Below are positions 59,818 through 64,000 of a stretch of 64,000 nucleotides of DNA, one piece after another. The stretch is from CAWKGC01 sp963849005 (lineage in GTDB: Bacteria > Pseudomonadota > Gammaproteobacteria > Burkholderiales > Usitatibacteraceae): assembly GCA_963849005.1 (NCBI GenBank), contig CAWKGC010000024.1:124001-188000 (forward strand). Direction: 5' to 3'. The notes under the pieces are model-generated. The model saw nothing but the letters and a program-made list of their open reading frames with translations, was not told where the DNA came from and made no database searches. Position 1 is the stretch's first letter, and each line of letters starts with the position of its first letter. A program made the position numbers and the translations under genes.

Positions 59818-60775
59818 GTGAAGCCGCAAAGCCAGGACATCACGTTCACGCCGGTCGACAACGCCCGGCTCGGCGAGCCTTGCCGGCCCGCTCGACGAGA
59901 ACCTGCGCCAGATCGAGACCGCGCTCGACGTGTCCATCGCGCGCCGCGGCGAACGCTTCACCGTGAGCGGGGAGCGCGATCGCGTGTCCACGGCGACGAC
60001 GGCGCTCAAGCGCTTCTACGAGCAGGCGGTGCGCGAACTCGCCGTCGAGGACATCCAGCTGGGGCTCGTCGAACTCAAGCGCGGCGGCGCGGGCGATTCC
60101 GCGGACACGCCCATGCTGCTGTTGCCGAGGCGCCCGGACCTTGCGGCGCGAACCCCGCGGCAGGCGCAGTACCTGAAGCAGATCCAGACCCACGACATCA
60201 CTTTCGGCGTGGGCCCCGCGGGCACCGGCAAGACCTTCCTTGCGGTGGCGGCCGCGGTCGATGCGTTCGAGCGCGACATGGTCAAGCGCATCGTGCTCAC
60301 GCGCCCCGCGGTGGAGGCGGGCGAGAAGCTCGGGTTCCTCCCCGGCGACCTCGCCGACAAGGTCGACCCTTACCTGCGCCCGCTCTACGACGCGCTCTAC
60401 GACCTGATGGGCTACGACAAGGTGCACCGCCTGTTCGCCAGCGGCGCCATCGAAGTGGCGCCTCTGGCGTTCATGCGCGGGCGCACGCTCAACCACTCGT
60501 TCATCATTCTCGACGAGGCACAGAACACCACGCGCGAGCAGATGAAGATGTTCCTGACGCGCACCGGCTTCGGCTCCAAGGCGGTGATCACGGGTGACGT
60601 CACGCAGATCGACCTCGCGCGCGGGCAGTTGTCAGGACTTGTCGATGCGAGGAACGTGCTGGCGGGCGTGCGCGGCATCGCCTTCACGGTGTTCCAGTCC
60701 GAGGACGTCGTGCGCCACCCGCTGGTGCAGTTCATCGTCGACGCCTACGAGCGCCACCAGCCGAAGGGGCGCTGA
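59818..60775 (+). CDS. phoH: PhoH-family ATPase (YbeZ), one frameshift
   Basis: About 318 residues after one +1 repair near 59875. The start GTG 59818 gives VKPQSQDITFTPVDN, and after the break SLAGPLDENLRQIETALDV. The ATPase core is intact: Walker A GVGPAGTGKTFLAVAA and Walker B SFIILDEAQNTT. A shorter version from ATG 59930 would lack the N-terminal domain. PhoH/YbeZ works with YbeY in ribosome and RNA quality control, and ybeY follows 1 bp after the stop. Confidence 0.88.
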
Positions 60776-60776
60776 A

Positions 60777-61232
60777 GTGGCGGTGCGCCTCGCGCTCGAG
60801 TTGCAGGACGCCACCCGCTCCACGAAGGTGCCGGACGCGCGCAGGTTCCGCGCGTGGGCGAAAGCGGCGTTGGCCCGCTCCGCGCAGGTCACGGTCCGCG
60901 TCGTCGGCGCCGCGGAGGGACGCAGCCTCAACCGCGCGTACCGCGGCAAGGACTACGCGACCAACGTGCTCACCTTCGTTTACGAATCCGCGCCGCGCCG
61001 GCCGCTTTCGGGCGATATCGTGCTGTGCGCCCCGGTGTTGGCGAAGGAAGCGCGCGAACAGGGCAAGGCCATCGAGGCGCACTATGCGCACCTCACGGTC
61101 CACGGCCTGCTGCACCTGCAGGGCTGGGAGCACGATACGGCGGGCGATGCGCGGGCCATGGAGGAGCGCGAGACAAGGCTGCTCGCGCGCCTGGGATTCC
61201 CCGATCCCTACGCCGTCACGGGGCCCCGGTAG
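60777..61232 (+). CDS. ybeY: rRNA maturation endoribonuclease YbeY
   Basis: 151 residues from GTG 60777. The zinc-binding HLTVHGLLHLQGWEHD (HxxxHxxxxxH) is near residue 104, and LNRAYRGKDYATNVLTFVYE is the other conserved segment. It takes part in 16S rRNA 3' processing and ribosome quality control. It starts one base after the phoH stop; the corC-like gene follows 57 bp later. Confidence 0.94.
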   Translation: MAVRLALELQDATRSTKVPDARRFRAWAKAALARSAQVTVRVVGAAEGRSLNRAYRGKDYATNVLTFVYESAPRRPLSGDIVLCAPVLAKEAREQGKAIEAHYAHLTVHGLLHLQGWEHDTAGDARAMEERETRLLARLGFPDPYAVTGPR

Positions 61233-61289
61233 CGCCAAGCCCCGCGCCTTGCTAGAGTAGGGGTCCGCATTGCGCCCCTCCCTGGCTGC

Positions 61290-62114
61290 ATGGACGACCC
61301 CGCGAAACCGAGCTTTTTCGAGCGCCTTTCCTCGCTGTTGCTGCGCGAGCCCGAAGACCGCGAGCAGCTGATCACGCTGCTGCACTCCGCCTACGAGCAC
61401 AAGATCCTCGACGCCGAGGCGCTGTCGATGATCGAGGGCGTCCTGCAGGTCTCCGAGATGCAGGTTCGCGACGTGATGATCCCGCGCTCGCAGATGGACG
61501 TGATCGACGTGGAGGAGAGCCCGGAGAAGTTCATCCCCTTCGTGATCGAGACCGCGCACTCGCGCTTCCCGGTCTACGAGGACAACCGCGACAATGTCAT
61601 CGGCATCCTGCTCGCGAAGGACCTCCTCAAGTACTACGCCGAGGAGGAATTCAACGTGCGCGAGATGCTGCGCCCGGCGGTGTTCGTGCCCGAGTCCAAG
61701 CGCCTGAACATCCTGCTGAAGGAATTCCGCGCCAACCGCAACCACATCGCCATCGTGGTCGATGAATACGGCGGCGTATCCGGGCTGGTCACGATCGAGG
61801 ACGTGATCGAGCAGATCGTCGGCGACATCGAGGACGAATACGATTTCGACGAGACCGAGGACAACATCCTCGCCGACAAGAACGGGCGCTTCCGCGTCAA
61901 GGCCGTCACCGAGATCGCGGACTTCAACGCCGCACTCGGCACCCGGTTCCCCGACGAGGACTACGACACGGTCGGCGGCCTCGTGGTAAACCGCTTCGGC
62001 AGGCTGCCGAAGCGCGGCGAGCAGATTTCCTTCGACGGGCTCAGCTTCCAGGTGCTGCGCGCCGACAGCCGCATGATCCATTCGCTGCTGGTGGAAAAGC
62101 TGAAGGATGCCTGA
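61290..62114 (+). CDS. corC: CBS-domain CorC/HlyC family transporter-associated protein
   Basis: 274 residues. Two CBS domains (about 65-125 and 130-190), with VRDVMIPRSQMDVIDVEES and VDEYGGVSGLVTIEDVIEQIVGDIEDE, then the CorC_HlyC domain (about 205-274) ending ADSRMIHSLLVEKL. There is no DUF21 membrane part. Family links are to magnesium/cobalt efflux. It overlaps lnt by 8 bp, the usual ybeY-corC-lnt order. Confidence 0.93.
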   Translation: MDDPAKPSFFERLSSLLLREPEDREQLITLLHSAYEHKILDAEALSMIEGVLQVSEMQVRDVMIPRSQMDVIDVEESPEKFIPFVIETAHSRFPVYEDNRDNVIGILLAKDLLKYYAEEEFNVREMLRPAVFVPESKRLNILLKEFRANRNHIAIVVDEYGGVSGLVTIEDVIEQIVGDIEDEYDFDETEDNILADKNGRFRVKAVTEIADFNAALGTRFPDEDYDTVGGLVVNRFGRLPKRGEQISFDGLSFQVLRADSRMIHSLLVEKLKDA

Positions 62115-63630
62115 AGCACCGGCTGCGCCTTCGGCCTCGCGAATCCTGGCGAAGGGACTGGGCGTGCCGCTCGCTGCGGGCGCGCTCACCGTGCTCGGCT
62201 TCGCGCCCTTCTACGCGTGGCTGGTGCCTTTCGCGACGGTCGCCGCGCTGCTCTGGGTCTGGCGGTCGAGCGGCTCGCCATTGCAGGCGGCGCTTTCCGG
62301 TTACGCGTTCGGGCTGGGCCTCATGCTTGCCGGGGTTTCGTGGGTGTACGTCAGCCTGCATTACTACGGCCACATGCACGCGGCGCTCGCGGCTCTGGCG
62401 ACCTTCCTCTTCTGCGCATTCCTCGCCCTCTTCTATGCCCTCGTCGGCTGGGCGTTTGCCAGGATGCGCCGGCGCAACGGACTCGACCTGGTCCTCCTCG
62501 CCCCGGCGCTGCTCATGCTGGGCGAGTGGCTGCGCGGCTGGATTTTCACCGGCTTCCCGTGGCTCACCATCGGCTACACGCAGGTCCCGTCGGGGCCGCT
62601 GGCGGGATTCGCGCCCGTGGTCGGCGCGTACGGCGTTTCGCTGCTCGTCTTCATCTGCGCCGGGTTCTTCGCCTCGGCGGCGGGGGCTTGCGCCCGGGCG
62701 AAAGCCACGGCCTTCGTCGCAGTGCTCATGCTTTGGGCAGGCGGGCTCGCGCTGGGGATGGTGGAATGGAGCGAGCCGTCGGCGCCGCCGATCAAGGTCG
62801 CGCTCCTGCAGGGCAACGTCTCGCAGGACCTCAAGTGGCGCGACGACGTGCGCGCGAAGACGCTTGCCGACTACCGGCGGCTCGCGCTCGACGCCGATGC
62901 GCGGCTCGTGGTGTTTCCCGAAACGGCCTTGCCGATGTTCTTCGACCAGCTGCCGCGCGATTACCTCGCGGAACAGGCGATGGCGGCGCGCGGGCGCGGC
63001 GCGGACATTCTGCTGGGCACCGTCGAGCGCGATTTCAAGGGCGACACCTTCCGCTACTTCAACAGCGTGGTCGCGTTCGGCGCGGCGCCGTTCCAGTCCT
63101 ACCGGAAGGTGCATCTCGTGCCTTTCGGCGAGTTCATCCCGTGGGGATTTCGCTGGGTCACGAACCTGCTGCAGATCCCGCTCGGCGACATGGCGCGCGG
63201 CGATGGCGCGCAGCCGCCGCTCGAGGTTGCGGGCACCCGCGTTGCCGTTGCGCTTTGCTACGAGGACATCTTCGGCGAGGAGCTGATCGGCCGGTTGCCC
63301 GCCGCCGGGCTGCTCGTGAATGTCTCGAACGACGCGTGGTTCGGCAACTCGCTCGCGCCGGAGCAGCACGCCCAGTTCTCGCAGATGCGCGCGCTGGAGG
63401 CATCGCGGCCGATGCTGCGCGCGACCAACACCGGCGTCACGGCCGCGATCGACCATCGCGGCCGGGAGATCGCCCGCCTTGCTTCCTTCACGCAGGGCAT
63501 CCTGCGTGTCGAGGTCGCGCCGCGGTCCGGCACAACGCCTTACGTGCGCTGGGGAAACCTCGCGGCACTTGCGCTGGCCGCCGGCGCGCTTGCGTGGGCA
63601 TTGGCAGCCGGCCGGCGCACGGTGGCATAG
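62107..63630 (+). CDS. lnt: apolipoprotein N-acyltransferase
   Basis: 507 residues. The first 200 residues hold six membrane helices; the nitrilase-like domain follows, with the catalytic Glu in VVFPETALPMFF near 273, Lys in SYRKVHLVPFGEF near 333 and Cys in VALCYEDIFGEELIG near 383. It adds the third acyl chain to lipoproteins in the inner membrane. The window encodes several lipoproteins (LolB, SCO, the DUF4398 pair, the 9540 binding protein) that would be substrates. Confidence 0.96.
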   Translation: MPEAPAAPSASRILAKGLGVPLAAGALTVLGFAPFYAWLVPFATVAALLWVWRSSGSPLQAALSGYAFGLGLMLAGVSWVYVSLHYYGHMHAALAALATFLFCAFLALFYALVGWAFARMRRRNGLDLVLLAPALLMLGEWLRGWIFTGFPWLTIGYTQVPSGPLAGFAPVVGAYGVSLLVFICAGFFASAAGACARAKATAFVAVLMLWAGGLALGMVEWSEPSAPPIKVALLQGNVSQDLKWRDDVRAKTLADYRRLALDADARLVVFPETALPMFFDQLPRDYLAEQAMAARGRGADILLGTVERDFKGDTFRYFNSVVAFGAAPFQSYRKVHLVPFGEFIPWGFRWVTNLLQIPLGDMARGDGAQPPLEVAGTRVAVALCYEDIFGEELIGRLPAAGLLVNVSNDAWFGNSLAPEQHAQFSQMRALEASRPMLRATNTGVTAAIDHRGREIARLASFTQGILRVEVAPRSGTTPYVRWGNLAALALAAGALAWALAAGRRTVA

Positions 63631-63665
63631 AATCGGCGCGTTGCCGGATCGACAGGAGGGCCCCG

Positions 63666-64000
63666 ATGGCGAAAACAATCCCGATGCTGGACCTGATGTT
63701 CTTCCTCACCGAGAAGAAGAACGACCCGAAGCACGTCGGCGCGCTTTCCCTCTTCAAGCTGCCGGAGAAGGCGGGCCCGCGCTTCGTTGCCGACATGGTC
63801 GCCGACTACCGCAAGGCCGAGCCGGTGGCGCCTTTCGACCAGGTGCCGAAGTTCCCGCTCATCGGCATGCCGCGCTGGGCCAAGGCCGCGAAGTGCGACA
63901 TGGACTACCACGTGCAGCATCTTGCCTTGCCCGCGGGCGCTGGCGATGAGGCCTTGCTGGGGCTCGTGGCGGACCTGCACGCGCAGGTCCTCGATCGCGA
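63666..64000 (+). CDS. wax ester synthase/diacylglycerol acyltransferase-like protein, 3' end outside window
   Basis: The visible 111 residues begin MAKTIPMLDLMFFLTEKKND and include MDYHVQHLALPAGAGDEALL, which matches the N-terminal part of WS/DGAT acyltransferases. These make wax esters or triacylglycerol from acyl-CoA. The catalytic HHxxxDG motif would lie beyond the window, so activity cannot be judged. GGAGG at 63656-63660 precedes the ATG. Confidence 0.75.
   Translation, partial: MAKTIPMLDLMFFLTEKKNDPKHVGALSLFKLPEKAGPRFVADMVADYRKAEPVAPFDQVPKFPLIGMPRWAKAAKCDMDYHVQHLALPAGAGDEALLGLVADLHAQVLDR

Noticed and set aside
1..64000. CRISPR array, prophage, integrase or insertion sequence
   Set aside because: No regularly spaced direct repeats, phage genes or transposase motifs were seen on either strand.

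Overview
The window is 64 kb of GC-rich bacterial chromosome, with no phage, plasmid, CRISPR or insertion-sequence genes. Gene order points to a betaproteobacterium: hemA-prfA-prmC-grxD, lolB-ispE-tRNA-Gln-prs-rplY-pth-ychF, pilB-pilC-pilD-coaE-zapD-yacG, ftsY-ftsE-ftsX-rpoH and a ctaC-ctaD-ctaG-ctaE-SURF1-ctaA-ctaB-sco block. The caa3-type subunit II, heme A synthesis genes, type IV pilus genes and two oxyanion (tungstate, molybdate) importers suggest an aerobic, probably free-living heterotroph. A truncated wax-ester synthase-like gene at the right edge hints at neutral-lipid storage.

Layout. 1-10.9 kb is an accessory region of small stand-alone genes, mostly on the + strand: cupin, metallo-beta-lactamase/rhodanese fusion, two SnoaL-like proteins, heme-binding protein, beta-propeller, methyltransferase, three acetyltransferases, Gfa-like protein, SGNH hydrolase, thioesterase, NnrU and a solute-binding lipoprotein. 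It ends at a perfect 50-bp palindrome. 10.9-18.7 kb holds a tupBCA operon with an extra ModA-like gene, a divergent helix-turn-helix/binding-protein regulator, a transglutaminase and modABC. 18.7-22.3 kb is the hemA-prfA-prmC-grxD operon. 22.5-28.6 kb carries gpx, the pilus genes, coaE, zapD and yacG. 28.6-37.9 kb is the cytochrome oxidase block. 38-41.4 kb holds rpoH, with a perfect CIRCE operator over its promoter, and ftsXEY. 41.5-47.5 kb has rsmD, coaD, a ferredoxin, a dynamin-like GTPase, mutM and a TPR protein. 47.5-52.8 kb is the lolB to ychF block with two tRNAs. 52.8-55.5 kb has envelope lipoproteins and an orphan binding protein. 55.7-64 kb has miaB, a broken metalloprotease, phoH, ybeY, corC, lnt and the wax-ester synthase start.

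Many otherwise normal genes are broken by single-base frame changes: the beta-propeller gene, a GNAT gene, all four tup-operon genes, prmC, ctaA, ftsX, a metalloprotease and phoH. Most are +1 events. They strike essential genes (prmC, ftsX) as well as accessory ones, so consensus errors in the assembly are the likeliest cause; true decay cannot be excluded for the accessory genes. Coordinates for these genes span the reconstructed full-length gene.

The best leads for follow-up are the CIRCE/rpoH promoter overlap, the 50-bp palindrome, the tup operon with two unrelated binding proteins and its nested operator, and the tRNA-Gln that overlaps the end of ispE.
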